The notes below the pieces were generated by a model. That model saw nothing but the letters and a program-made list of their open reading frames with translations, had not been told where the DNA came from and made no database searches. From Proteromonas lacertae (taxonomy: Eukaryota > Sar > Bigyra > Opalinata > Proteromonadidae): 64,000 nt of DNA. The stretch's first letter is position 1; every line of letters starts with the position of its first letter. A program made the position numbers and the translations under genes. Shown here piece by piece: positions 23,514 through 36,601 of the stretch. Location: NCBI GenBank assembly GCA_002245135.1, contig NGBS01000590.1, positions 1 through 64,000 of the forward strand, in the 5' to 3' direction.

Positions 23514-26368
23514 AATGTTAAATAATACAACATGCGAGTCAGATGATAAGTATATCACTTTTTTACAGTATTTAGACCTCAAATTATAAAATTTCATACT
23601 GAAGGAGATAAATTATCTATTGTGTTGAATGAAGATGATATAAATAATATGTTAAACTCAAAAATGCTGATGAAAGTTTCAAATTTACAGACTAAGAATA
23701 AATTTACTGTAATTTCGTATTTATGTGATTCTATTATTATATATCAATAGAAATGGATTAGATAAATGTGATAAGCCTAAAAATGTTGAAACTGTTTTAG
23801 ATGGCTGTTTTTCTGATGGAAGTCATATTTGGAAATGTTGTATTATGTTATCAAGTCAAATATCAACATTTATTTATAACACAACAAGCCAAAATTTTAG
23901 AATAAATGAAACTGTTAATCTAATTCCTAAATATGATGGAGGTTTTTGTAAGTTTACTGTTAATCCTGGTATATTGTTGTATGTTATTTATATATAGATT
24001 TGCCAAATGGTTTATCTATTGATGAAAATACAGGAATCATCAGTGGAGTGTGTTTATGTGAATCAAATAGAACAACTTATACAGTGATGTGTAAAAACAA
24101 TACAAGTCAAAACCAAGTGGATTTAACATTAAGTGTTGGAGTATTAACAAAGTTTTCTTATTCAAAGAAAAATGTATTAATTGGTTTAAATACTGACTTT
24201 TGTTTTAAACCTGAGTTTGATGGTGATAATTGTGAATTTACTTCCACTCCAAGTATATTTATATTTGTTTATATATATAGATCTTCCTTATGGCTTATAT
24301 TTAGATTCCACAAACTGGTATTATAAGTGGTAAAGTAAATTTCACTCAAGATACTACCAAATATATAATAAAATGTAAGAATAATACAGCAAAGATGTAT
24401 TTTCAATTGAATTTAACAGTGATTTCTTTAACTCAATTCGATTATAAACTAGAGAATAATACAAAGAGATTTCTATTAAATGAATTAGTAGAATTAGAAC
24501 CAATCTTTGATTCAATCAATTGTTCATTTACTATTGATAAAGGTATTTGTTATATCTTTCATTCATATAGAATTTACCAAATGGTTTATCATTTGATTCA
24601 AACACTGGCAAAATCTCAGGAAGATGCAGTGAATTATCTAAACAAGAAGAATATACCATAACCTGTAATAATGGATTTTCATCATTACAATGTACATTGA
24701 AATTATCAATTGGTGATTTAACCACATTTACTTATCCTAAATATTTGATAAAAGCTAAAAAAGGAGAATATATAGAATTAATTCCAAATTATGATGGTGA
24801 AATGTGTAGTTTTAGTATTTTAGAAGGTAATTTATTCGAAGGATTAGAATTGAATCCAACAAATGGAATAATCAATGGAAAATGTGATTATATTAACAAA
24901 GCAAAAGAATTTACAATAATTTGTTCAAATTCAACTGGATTTCTTGATTATAAGATTACATTATCAATAGGTGAATTGAGTTTATTTAAATATGATAAGA
25001 GTGTTGTTGAAATTAATAAACTTCGAAGAAATACATTTAACACCTGAGTATGAAGGAGATGATTGTGAATTTAGTGTTAATCAGAGTATGTTTTTATTTA
25101 CTTATGTTGTTTATAGAACTTCCATTTGGATTAATATTAGACAAGAAAACTGGTGAAATAACAGGAAAATGTAAAAAAGATAAAGAAAAGAGTGATTATA
25201 TTATTACATGTGACAATGGAATTGATAAACTTGAATTTACTTTACAAATTACTGTTTCTTCAATATCATTCATTAAATATGAACAAAATGAATTTATTCT
25301 ACATATAAATGACGAATATATATTTGAACCAATACATGATGGTTTTAACTGTAAATTTTCATCAGATCCAGGTATTTATGATGTTATAATAATATGTAGA
25401 ACTTCCTGATGGTTTATCATTAGATGAAAACACAGGAATAATTAGTGGAAAATGTCTAACAACTCAGGATTCAAAAGAATATGTGATTTGTTGTGAAAAT
25501 GATTATAATGCTGAGATATGTACAATAAAAATATCTATTGGAGTATTAACAAAATTTGAATATCCAAAATATGATATATATCTGAATTGTGGCGAAGATA
25601 TGGAAATGATTCCTGCTTGTGATGGAGATGAATGTGAATTTAGTGTAGAACCAGAATTGACCTAATGGCATAACACTAAACACAACGAATGGTGTAATAA
25701 GTGGGAAATCTGATTGTCTTCAACTTAAAAAATGTTATGAAGTGAAATGTATAGATATGATAAACATAAGTAGAGTAAAGACATATAAAATTTACATAAC
25801 AATTGGAGAAATAACCTCCTTCATATATCCAACATATGATTATCATTTTAGTACTGACAATAAGAATATAGAAATAATTCCAAAAGAATTGATAGGTAGT
25901 AAATGTAATATTTATTCAATTCCAGATTTACCAAATGGATTAACAATAAACAATGAGAATGGAATAATTAGTGGTGAATGTAATGAAATTTTAAAAGATA
26001 AGTTATTCACAATAATTTGTAAAAATGATATTTCCCAAAGAGATTATGGTATTCATATTACTACAGTTGAACCAATTACATATTTCAGATATATGGATGA
26101 TAAGTATAGATATTATGGAATAATAAACGATGATATTCACATTAAAGCAGAATATGATGGAAGTGATTGTAAATTCTATATTGCTCCTGAGTACAAACTA
26201 CCAACTGGTTTATATTTGGATGAAAGTAGTGGAGATGTAGATGGAAAATTTGAAGAAATAGTAGATGATTTGAGATGTAAGATTATTTGTGAGAATGAAT
26301 TTAGCAAGAGAGATTATATATTGGAGTTTGATGTAAGTTCTGATTGTATGGTTTTGCCATGTAGTTAA
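23514..26368 (+). CDS. tandem He_PIG-like (putative Ig) repeat protein
   Basis: After a short N-terminal region (introns 23550-23575 and 23717-23750) come nine repeats of about 85-95 residues, each with the plan T-x-F-x-Y-P ... PxxDGxxCxFS ... LPNGLxLDxxTGxISGxC ... YxIxCxN ... LxLSIG. This is the pattern of cadherin-like putative-Ig (He_PIG) domains; two or three cysteines per unit are conserved. Repeats start near 23860, 24145, 24430, 24715, 24985, 25260, 25550, 25810 and 26080. Repeats 1, 2, 3, 5 and 6 hold an intron at the same codon. Frame breaks lie near 24320, 24575, 25022 and 25655. No signal peptide or membrane helix is visible, so extracellular location is not supported. Related single repeat occurs in the gene at 33569-35658. 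Confidence 0.75.
23863..26360 (+). repeat. nine tandem ~280 bp units, five containing an intron at the same site
   Basis: Introns 23969-23997, 24253-24280, 24543-24570, 25086-25116 and 25372-25399 (28-31 nt) all sit in phase 1 directly before the LP-x-GL strand of their repeat. Repeats 4, 7, 8 and 9 read through the site without an intron. Confidence 0.8.
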
Positions 26369-26490
26369 TGATTATAAAATGTTAATGACTAACAGCATTT
26401 GAAATGTAAATGATAATTATATTATATTTTATTATGAATAAAACTCTTATTACATCAACATATAAATAGCTATAAAAAAACAAAATTGTC

Positions 26491-27209
26491 TTATCTTTCA
26501 ATTAGTTGAATAACAACAGGAATATTTCCAAGCTTATCGTGATCTATATTACAATGATATATTCCTATCTCTATTTAAACAATACAATAAACAATATTCT
26601 ATCAATACTATTAATTTCTTTAGTATCATTCTCTAAATGGATATTCTCCCCTGATAATGTAAAATTGTATTTTTTATTAAACCAAGCAGCAATTTGATCA
26701 CATCTAAATAATAATAAGTGATATATTTGTACTTCAAAGTGGAATTTAGAGTTTTATCTGGTTTTAATTGTCTTTTAAAAACAGCTCTTGTATTTGATAT
26801 TGTATTTCTATATAATATACATAAAAATTATTCATATACTTTTGATGGATCAGTTGTTTCATATGAATGAACTCCTTTTGTTTTTCAAGCTAATAATATA
26901 AATCATTTTTACAATTTAATACCTGAGTCTCATCAAAATATTCACTAACATTCTCTGGAGTTGCATATACGGCAATTCCTTTAGGTAACTAGATTTGAGT
27001 AAGACCATTCACATATACTAAATAATTTCTCATATAACCAGCAGCAACTTTCACTTTAACTCCTGATACCCCTAAATTTGGTGTTTCTTTCATCAACACC
27101 TACTTCAACTTTTCTTGTTCTATTTTTGTATTAATAAAGCTAAAATATACACATTTCTGGTATATATTGCCAATAAATTGCATGGCTTAGCTTTTAAAAA
27201 CAAATTCAT
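26491..27209 (-). CDS. MRPL9: mitochondrial large-subunit ribosomal protein bL9m
   Basis: Hidden in seven small exons. From ATG 27209: MNLFLKAKPCNLLAIYTRN (presequence-like), VTRKVEV, VLMKETPNLGVSGVKVKVAA, GYMRNYL, a 30 nt intron, then LPKGIAVYATPENVSEYF. The GYxRNYLLPKGxAVxATPEN signature defines bL9. The C-terminal domain follows: TLNSTLK, CDQIAAWFNKKYNFTLSGE, NIHLENDTKEINKIGIYH and CNIDHDKLGNIPVVIQL, ending at 26491. Introns are all about 29-38 nt. Two single-base shifts are needed (an extra G near 27093, a missing A near 26895). It implies a translating organelle. Divergent from SPAG17 over about 50 bp. Confidence 0.85.
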
Positions 27210-27260
27210 TTATAATTCCAAAATAATATTCGTTTCTAAAATCGTTTTTTTAGTTTCAAA

Positions 27261-30200
27261 ATGGAATCTGAAGCGAAGGAGCAGCAATTCAAGTAATAGA
27301 GATGATGGTGGTGTTAAATATAAAGTATTTTCTATTGGTTTAATATGTTTAGATACCTGAATGGAAGACCTATGTGGTAATGTATGATATGCAAGATAGT
27401 CATGATCCAAAATTAAAGAGATTGTTGAAAAAATATAGCACAGAAATGATTGAAAATATAAATGGACATAAAACTCCAAGATCTGTTGGAAATTTTGTTC
27501 TAATAGATAGAGAATGCATAGATCCTGATAATACACGAAGTGCAGAACGAAAAGCAGATATTTTATCAACAATAATAGAAAATGACAGAAGAACTCATTT
27601 TGGTGAAGAAGAACTGTTACCTTATGAACAACCACCTGAATCTCCTGCAGACCAAAAAAAGAAAAAAGGAAAATCATCAGCACCACCAGCTAAATCAAAG
27701 ACATCCAAAAAAGGAAAAGATGAATCAAAATCACCTCCTAAATCTCCAAAAATGAATAAAAAATCAAAATCAGATAATCAGCCAGAGCTTGAAAATGCAA
27801 ATCAAACTAATGAAACACAACAACCAGAAGAAAATGAAAATAAAAATGAAAAAAATGAAGAAGATATTTTATTCCCATACAATGAAATTGAAGATAAACC
27901 ATATGTTCCAGATAGAATATTTATATTAACAAATTACCCACAAAATGAAGAAGAATATAATGAATTAGTAAAACGACATTTATTACAAGCGATTTTATAT
28001 TTAACAGAACCACGAAGGGTAGTTAATTCAACAATAGTTCCACAATCAATTCCAATGATTCAAGTAGATGAATTTGATTTTAATTTAAGTGAAAAGAATA
28101 TAATAAAAACTATTAGAAATAATGAGAATAATAATTTTATAACAAATATACAAGAAATTCCAGAAATCAATTATCAATTAGATCAAAAAGATGATATTCC
28201 AATAGAAGAAGAAAAAACAGAAGAAGAATTGAAACAAGAGGAAGAAGAAAGACTTCGAAAGGAAGAAGAAGAAAGACAAAGAATAGAAGAAGAAGAACGA
28301 AAGAAGAAAGAAGAAGAAGAAGAAGCTGAACAAGAAAAATCAAAGAAAAGAAAAAGTGTAGCAAAAGATAAAAAAGGAAAAACTAAAGAAATAGAAACAC
28401 CTGAAATTGATATTGCCGAAGAAATGAGAAAGAAAATTGGAATATTTGTACAACCAACTAAAATTACACCATCTTTTATGTTATCTACAATAATAAAATG
28501 TTATTATGATAATATAAGTAATGAAGATTATAGAAATATGATATTTTTACAATTTCCAGTTGATAAATCGTTAGAAATAGAAAAACAAGCAAGATCATAT
28601 GATGAAATTGATATGTAATAGTGGAATGCAATATTATAAATATCAAAAATGGAGATTTGAATTACCCATGTTTCTATCTGCTACAAGTGTAAGTGATAAT
28701 AATAATAAAGATGAAAATCTGAATAATGAAAATCCAAATGAAGAAGAAAATAAGAAAAATGATACAAAAGGAAAGAAAGAAGATAAATCACCAGCTGGTA
28801 AAGGTAAAAAAGGGAAAAAGGGAAAAGAAGAACCAATAGAAGAAGAAAAACCACCAGAAATAATAGAAGAAAAGAAAGAAGATGAAAATGAAAAGAAAGA
28901 AGAAGAAAAACCACCTGAGAATATTCTAGAAACAAGAGTATATAAAATATACCAAGATTATAATTCAAGAATAAAGTTTCATTATAATGATTTAATAACC
29001 TTAATGATTACAATGATCGATAGTGTAGCATATGAATGTATTGATAAAGCAATGGATTTACAATTACATCCACCTCCAGTAGAAGAACAAGAAACAAATC
29101 CAACAGAAAATGAAGAAAATAAACAAAATGAAGAAAAGAAAGAAGAAGAAGAACCTACAGTTGAAGTTGTAGAAGAAGAAGAAGAAGATGGAAAGAAAGG
29201 GAAAAAAGGGAAAGATAAAAAAACACCAGCCAAAACACCTAAAGCACCAGCAAAAGATAAAAAAAGAGAAAGCAAAATAGGTAAAAAAGGAAAGAAAGGA
29301 CAAGAAGAAGAAGAAGAAAATAAAGAAGAAGAAAAACTACAGATTCCAGTGATAAGAGCTCCTCCTCCATTAGAACCAGCTAAACCTGTACCACCATTAC
29401 CACCAGAGACACAAATGTGGAGAACACCAGAAAATATATTAAAATCATATTCAAATTTAAAACCAGATGAATCTGTAATAAATTTACTATCAAATGAACA
29501 TATAGACTATAATCAAAAGAGTAAAACAATATATGAAAGAAATGAAATATTGAAATTAATAATTGAATGTAATTTAGATGTGAGAGAAAATGGATTGAAC
29601 TATTATAACTTATATGGAAATAATTACTTAGAAAAAATCACATCATTGATAGATTCATTACCAATTCCTGGATTTTCATTAGAAAATTTCCCTCCAGAAG
29701 ATGTAAGAATAGATAGAGAGAAATTAAATATATATTTTACAAAACTCCATTATTATTCTGATTATCCAATTAATGAATTAAGAATGAATGATTTAATATT
29801 ACAATTTGAAGATTATATTAATATAATCGATCCAAATGCGAAAGAAATATGGAAGTTTAATAATCGAAGATATATCGAATATTTAGATGAACAATGTCTT
29901 AAACAAACAATCAATGAATTATATAAACATCCATTATCAATCTATTTGAAATATTTGCCTCAATATGATCTATTATTACTATTAAATCATTATAATACTC
30001 CTCATAGTCGATTTACTGTAATTAAAGATACAACACTTCCATTTGATGATTCTCATTTACCTACATTCCAACAATATTATAATTACATATTAGAAAATTC
30101 ACAAGGAAATGAAGAAGCAATAGTTCCAATTAAAAGTCATATAGTAACAACAACAGGTGAAGATTTACCAATTGATCCAGAACAACAACAATTACATGAA

Positions 30201-33128
30201 CATAAATTTATATTTCCATCTGATCATAGTTTAATCGAATTCCAACCGAAAAGAATCAATGTTTCTTATTATAACTTTAATTTTGGCTTAAAACCAACCA
30301 ATGAAAAGACAATGGAACATATAGTAAGTAAAGAAGAACCAAAATATGAAACTCTTTCATCTTTTTATATGAACTTCAATGAAGGTAGTTCATTATATTA
30401 TCAAGCTGGTTATCCAATGCCTGGAAAGAATGATGGATATGATAGTATATTAATGACTTACAATGAAATGAATGGAAATGAATATGATGTATATAGTCAT
30501 GGAATGATTAATATAAACAGTATTAGAGGTAAAGATGAATTGAATGAATATTGTCGACAATGGTGTGGAAATGGAGATATGATTGTTTATTATTATTATA
30601 AAGAACCAGAAGTTGAAGGAGAAGTAAAAGAAGATGAGACAAAAGAAGAAGTGAAAGAGGAGGTAAAGGAGGAGGTAAAAGAAGAAGTGAAAGAAGAAGT
30701 GAATAAAGAAGAAAATGAAAATAAAGAAGGAGAACAAACTACAGAAACAACAGGAGAAGAAGAAGAAGAAGAAGGACAACAACAAGATCCTCAGCCAAAT
30801 GAAGAAGAGAAAGAGAAAGAAGAAAATAAGCCAAAATTCTCCAAGATGATATATCATTATGATGGAAGTGTCACAATAGATGATCCATTACAAGAATTAA
30901 CAGTATATGAAAGTGGAGAGCAATATTTAATAGTAAAAGAAACAGGAGAAGAAGGTGAAATAGACCCAATTGAAGTATTTGAATATGATGATGACGAAAA
31001 TAACTGTAAGATAATAGCAAGACAAAATATATTTGGTGAATCTTTATCAATTGAATATATAAATGAAAATATAGTGAGAACTATCTATCATGATGGAACA
31101 AATATATTCTTTGATAAAAAGAAAGATATGAAATATTATTACCATCCATTTTATGGCACTGTAATATTGTATAATGATCACAATGAAGTATGTTTAAAAC
31201 ATCAAAATGGTATTAAATGCCCAATGAATTTAAGTGGAATAAATCCTCGATATAAGTGTTATACTTTAGATGGAACATTATTAAGAATGAATTATGACAC
31301 AAGAGTAATAGCGAAATATAATGGAGTATTAGAATGTTTAAGATATGATAAAACATTAATCAAAGGAAATGATGGTGGATTAATAGAAGTAATATATGGG
31401 AAGAATAATCGACCATCTTATGAAAATGATAATAGTAATAAAGAAGAAGAAGAAAATGAAAATGTTCCACCTAGTGCTAGAGAACAATCTGATCATACCA
31501 TAGGTAATTATATATTTAATTTCAACGAAGGATATATGGATTTCCATGATCCAGAATATAATCATTATCATATTGATTATAATGGTGAACATATAGTAGA
31601 ATTGACTGGTATATTGAGTGGTTGTGTTACAGAAACATGGATAGATAATCCATTACAACCACAATTGTTTATATTAAAGAGAGATGGAAGTGGTTATGAA
31701 TTGTTAAGAAATAATGATATAGAAGAATATAAACGAAGTGTTGAATACCACAGTAATTGTCAGAAAAGGATTGATAGTGATGTTTGTATAGAAAGTGGTG
31801 AAATTGGTAAGAATAAGTCAATAACATATGAATGGGAGTTAGGTGTAGATAGAGATGAGTTGTATGAAGTATATAATAAATGTAAATTACCAATAAAAAT
31901 CCGTTATTATGAAAATATGAGAATAGATCATCCATTTACCTATAAGATATATAGAACATTCTATGAAATAAATCCATTTGATGAAAATGACAGAAATCAT
32001 TTGAAAAATATAATCAATGAATATCGTGAACATATGCAAAAGATTGAGAATGATTATATAAAATATACAGTTGATATTCCTGAAGAAAAAGATGAAAATA
32101 AAACTAATGAAATATCATTAAAAATCCAATCAGTTAGAAAGAAAAGAGCGAAGCATTTAAGACATGAAGAAAAGAGAAAAGAAAGAGAAGAAAAAATGAA
32201 ATTGAAAAATGAAAGAAAAAGTATGTTGGAACAAAAAGCTAAAGAAGAATATCAAGAGAAAATCAGAAAATCACAAATGTGGACTAGTCCGCTTCAAAGT
32301 ACTTCAGTAAGTCAAGATGGAAGTAGAATGTTAAATAGTCAAGCAATTAAAGAAGAAGATGAAGAAGGAGAAGGTATTATAAATAAAGAAAACAGTTCAA
32401 TGTTATTATCAGATGGAAAGAGTAAAAGAGTTGTTAATAGTGATAATAATTATTGGAAATCTGGAATATCACCAAGTGTTGATAGTTTACCATCTGAAGA
32501 GAGATTTAAGAATAGCAGTAATAATGATGATGATGAAGAAGATAAAGATAAACATGTGAAACCATTTGATGGTACAGTAATGAAAGAGAATAATGATAAA
32601 AAAGCAGATTCTTCAGAAGAAGAAGAAGATGATGATGATGAAATATTACCATCAGTTGCATCATCATCTTCATTCTCCAATAGAAATTTGAGAAATAATA
32701 CAAATCGACCTGAAAGAATCAATTCATCTGACGAATTAAATGAATTAAGAACTCACAGCAGTAGAAGAATAAAAGATCGATTAGTAAATGGAGAGATACA
32801 AGAAATATCTGATTTTATTTTTGATAAATATGAAATTGATTTTGGTAAAATTAAAGTTAATAGTATAGCAAATGAATGTTTTATTGCTCAGAATGTTGGT
32901 TATTTGAGTTATAGATTGAGAGTTGATCATCCGAAACAGATAGCTAATCATAAGAGAGATGAAAATTATTTGACTTGGAGTTTAGACAGTACAAAAGCTT
33001 CTCCAGGAATGAAAATACATTTGAAAGTGAAATTAGTTGCAAATTGTGTTTGTAGTTTTAATGATTATGTTGAAGTTGTTAGTACTCATTCAAGATTTCA
33101 TTTAATAGTAAAAGCAGAAATAGTTTAA
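27261..33128 (+). CDS. SPAG17: SPAG17/PF6-like central-pair apparatus protein
   Basis: Giant acidic, Lys/Glu-rich axonemal protein, about 1,940 aa. The order resembles SPAG17/PF6 of the C1a projection: an N-terminal conserved block (IPEWKTYVVMYDMQDSHDPK after intron 27325-27352), KKGKK/EEEE low-complexity segments, a conserved middle (PETQMWRTPENILKSYSNL, HIDYNQKSKTIYERNEIL), repeated Tyr/Gly-rich beta motifs around 30300-31700 (YHYDGSVTIDDP, IYHDGTNIFF, IDYNGEHIVEL), and an MSP/ASH-like domain at the end (YEIDFGKIKVNSIANECFIA). The C1a projection controls ciliary beating with calmodulin-binding partners. A frame overlap at 28599-28618 and another near 27290 break the ORF; I regard them as indels in one gene. 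Exact start uncertain. Confidence 0.8.
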
Positions 33129-33568
33129 TTAACTAAAATATTTTTATTTGTTTTATACCAGGGTTGGATGGGTTTGATATATTTGACTCTCCTCATTGCA
33201 ATTTAAAAAGTATTCTTTTGATAAGAACAATCTTGCGTAATAATTTATAGTCCAAAATAAGTGTGGATGAATGGCTATATAGATTAGATTATAATATCTA
33301 GAATATGGGAGAAATGACATTTTGCCAAAATAATCTGAAGTTATACTACATTTCTGAAACTATTTTTTTTATGTTGATGCTATCTATCAACATTTTTATT
33401 CGTTTTTAATACCATAAAACCATCAAATATACATTTAAATATATTAGAGATTTATCCCCTTTCAATAACTCAAATATGAAACGATGGATAGAAGCAAAAG
33501 CTGTATAACAAGTTTATAATATGATTTAGTTTTACTTAATATTTTATAAATTATTAACTATTACTGAA
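33129..33568. other. convergent intergenic region
   Basis: 440 bp of AT-rich sequence between the 3' ends of SPAG17 and the BTB-SPRY gene. I see no ORF, RNA gene or repeat of note in it. Confidence 0.5.
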
Positions 33569-35658
33569 TTAATCTTTATGAGAAACTGATAATAATTCAA
33601 GTGAAGTGTTTTGGTATAATAATTCAGCATATGTATATAATGGATAAGGTAAATCTTTAACAAGTAAAACAGGAGATGAATTATTATGACTTATCCAAAA
33701 TTCTCTTTTATTCATATCAACAATCACTTCATAAATTGAACCATCTCCATGATTATTGAAATGAGGATTTGAAGTAACAACTCTTCCAATATGACAATAA
33801 TAAGTAATATCTTTACTTTTACCATAACGTGCATAATAATTACATGTTGTTGATTGATAATGAATATCATAACCAGAATATGTATTATTAGTTGATAATC
33901 CTAACATCATATCATTATATTTATTTCCATTTTGATAAAATTGATATTTGATATGATAAACTCCATTTTCCATTTTCAAATTCAAATAACAATGATTCCA
34001 CCATTCATCTGTATTTGTTATTAATTTTCCATTATCTGATACTTCTATTTCATCACTTTTGTTTAATTCTATGAATTTTATATCATCAAATTCTAATGAT
34101 ATTTTGAATTTCTTTTCATTTAGAATATTCTTACAGATTATTTCATATTCTCTCTTTTCCATTTCTTTATTCACTTTTCCATCAATTATTCCACTCTCTT
34201 TATTTAACATTAAACCATCAGATAATGAAGGATTGATTGAAAATTCACATCGATTTCCAGCAAATGAAGGAGTTATTGATATTTCTTCATAAACACTATA
34301 TGAATATTCTGATTGAGGATATGAAAATGATGTGATTTCTTTTGTTTTTAATTCACTCAATAATTCTTTGTCTTTCATTATTTTTATCATTTCTTCTTCT
34401 TCTTCAAAACTCAATTTATTCTCTTTTATATATTCTATTAATATATCTTTGGACTTTGAATTTAAACAATTATCTTCATTCAATATTCTAAAAAGAATCT
34501 CTTTTCCACATATTTCTTCTATTATTGAAATATTCTTTTTATCATCAACAAACAAACATAAACATTTCATTGTTCGATTTCTTTTATTCTCATTGTATTC
34601 CATACATAATCTATCCAATAGATTTCTCTTTTCGATATTTGAGATATATTCTATTTATATATATTTTTAGTATTTATACTTTCCTTTTTCATATTTTTAT
34701 ATTTCATTATCATCAATACTATTTCCATCATTTTTATATTATTCATTTCTAATATACACATTATTTCATCATTCAATTCTTCTTCTTTTATTCTATCCAA
34801 TATTCTTTTTTCTTCTTCATTAAAGTCTTCTTCTTCATTATCTTCATTGTAATTGTTGATTATTACATTTTGAATTCTCTCATCTTTTATTAAATATATT
34901 TCTATATGATTTTTACATTCATTTTTCTTTAATTCTATTTTCATTTCTTTCAACATTTCTTTATTCTCTTTTTCTATCTCATTCTCTTTTATCTTTTCAC
35001 AATCGATATCTTCTTCTATCAATTGCTTAAAATCATCTTCTATCTCTTTATTATCATTGTTATTCTTTTGGAATTTATACCATTCTAATAAGCGATTTAA
35101 TAACCATAACTCATTCACTATTATCACATCTTTCATATTTAATATCTCAATCAAATTATTCATTTCTAATCTCAACAAATATTCATTCTTATATAAATAT
35201 TTATATCCTCGCTTTTCTATTTCCATATTTTTCAAGTCTTCTATCTCTCTCAAACATCCACCAAATACATTAAAAATATGAATTAATTTCATTAATACTT
35301 CATCATCTATATTATTCTTCATAAATTCATAACAATTATTTATTATCTCTTTTTCACAATAACATAAACAAAACATCAACACTTCACATACACTCTCTTT
35401 ACAGATTATCAATTCACCACCACTGTAGTATTTCTCCATCTCATAATAGCCAATTTCTTCGATTTCTTCATATAACTCTAAAACTCCAACAAACTCACGA
35501 TCTAACAACAGTTTCTTTAATGTTTCATTTCCATTCACTAAAATTGACTTGATTGACATTATTTGATTATCTCCAATCTTCACTTCTATATCACCAAAAC
35601 CACTTTCAACCAATTTTCGACATAATCTATCATAAAAATAAATATAAAATATACCCAT
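33569..35658 (-). CDS. BTB - PIG repeat - SPRY-like domain protein
   Basis: About 690 residues once a 1 nt shift near 34650 is bridged (otherwise two abutting ORFs). The N-terminal part resembles a BTB/POZ fold (SGFGDIEVKIGDNQI, SIKSILVNGNETLKKLL, a repeated YYSGGELIICKESVCEVL and a BACK-like helical region to about 34800). Then one PIG repeat (TSFSYPQSEYSYSVYEE, GNRCEFSINPSLSDGL, SGIIDGKV) of the same type as in the nine-repeat gene. The C-terminal ~150 residues look SPRY-like: LGLSTNNTYSGYDIHYQ, CHIGRVV, GDGSIYEVIVDMNKREFW. BTB proteins commonly act as Cullin-3 adaptors; the SPRY and PIG parts could be the substrate side. Domain calls are by eye. Several decayed copies of the SPRY region exist in this window. 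Confidence 0.6.
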
Positions 35659-36601
35659 TATCTCTTATGCTTTTATTCACTTTTATTATCATCTTTATGT
35701 AAATATAAAACAAAAATAACGAAATTGAATTTTTATCAAAATTTTGAATAACCCAAAAATTAAAATGTGATTTAATTCAATTGCAGAAGGTGTGATAAAG
35801 ACAATAATACTCAATTATGATTTATTTATGCACATTGCCTATGATATGATGATATAAATGATGAATAGTAAGTGAGAGTGTTAGTTAGTGTTATTGAAAG
35901 TGAAATGTAATGTAAATATCTCATTGATGGTTATTAATATTTTTAATGAATTGGATGTTAATAGAAGATATAAGAGATATAGATTGAAAATTTAGGTTGT
36001 AGTGCAATAAAAAATGTTTGTAGAGTGTATGATGTAACATCGGTAGAACTATCTAATGATGATGAAACAATAGTAGTTGCAGTTGTTATTCCAGTAACGA
36101 AGAAATAAGCATAAAATGTTATGAATATTGCTTAAGTAATAAAAACAATAAATTTATATGACGAAGAAGATAAATAAAGTGATTATACTATAAAAGAAGA
36201 ATGTTTACTCAATTTGTAGTAATTAGAAGTCAAGTATTTATTTATATTTGTTATTATCTTTCCATTATTTGAAATTGATATTCCATTACTTTAGTTTAAT
36301 TCTGTGAATTTTATTGGTTTTAAACGATTTTTTAAATCATTAATTGTTTATTATGCATTTGGACTTCTTTTTGCACATTAGTTATCAGTTTTATTATTAT
36401 CTCCCAATTGGCACTTGCATTTTTATTGCTAAATGGAAAGTAGCGTTTATCCATGTTTATGTAAAAAGAAAATCAAATTTACAGAAAGAATATATGTCAA
36501 GCTTTTGAATTGAGCTTGAATCTATTCTTTTCATTTATTCTTTTTTAAACCAACAAATAAACACATAAAACGTAAATAAAAAATGTAATGACATAGAAAA
36601 A
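35659..36601. other. long gene-poor region with a decayed fragment
   Basis: 940 bp of AT-rich sequence upstream of the BTB-SPRY gene and downstream of the AXDND1-like gene. No intact ORF. It contains a short relic of the SPRY-protein linker at about 36230-36320 (listed separately). Confidence 0.5.
36230..36320 (-). pseudogene. decayed fragment of the PIG-SPRY family
   Basis: The + strand text TTTGTTATTATCTTTCCATT followed by ATTTGAAATTGATATTCCAT and TTAATTCTGTGAATTTTAT follows base for base the segment 34012-34085 of the BTB-SPRY gene (DNGKLITNT / ELNKSDEIEV / IKFIELN) with scattered substitutions and an in-frame stop. No flanking coding sequence survives. Confidence 0.6.

Noticed and set aside
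26506-26697. Plus-strand 63-residue ORF
   Set aside because: It lies antisense to the C-terminal exons of bL9m, which are supported by family motifs and splice sites.
30600-30840. Repeated Glu-Val-Lys coding units in SPAG17 as a CRISPR-like or satellite array
   Set aside because: They are short in-frame codon repeats in a low-complexity protein segment, without spacers.
28167-30857. Hydrophobic-looking minus-strand ORFs opposite SPAG17 (Leu/Phe/Ser-rich)
   Set aside because: They are the antisense of Lys/Glu-rich codons and only mimic membrane proteins.
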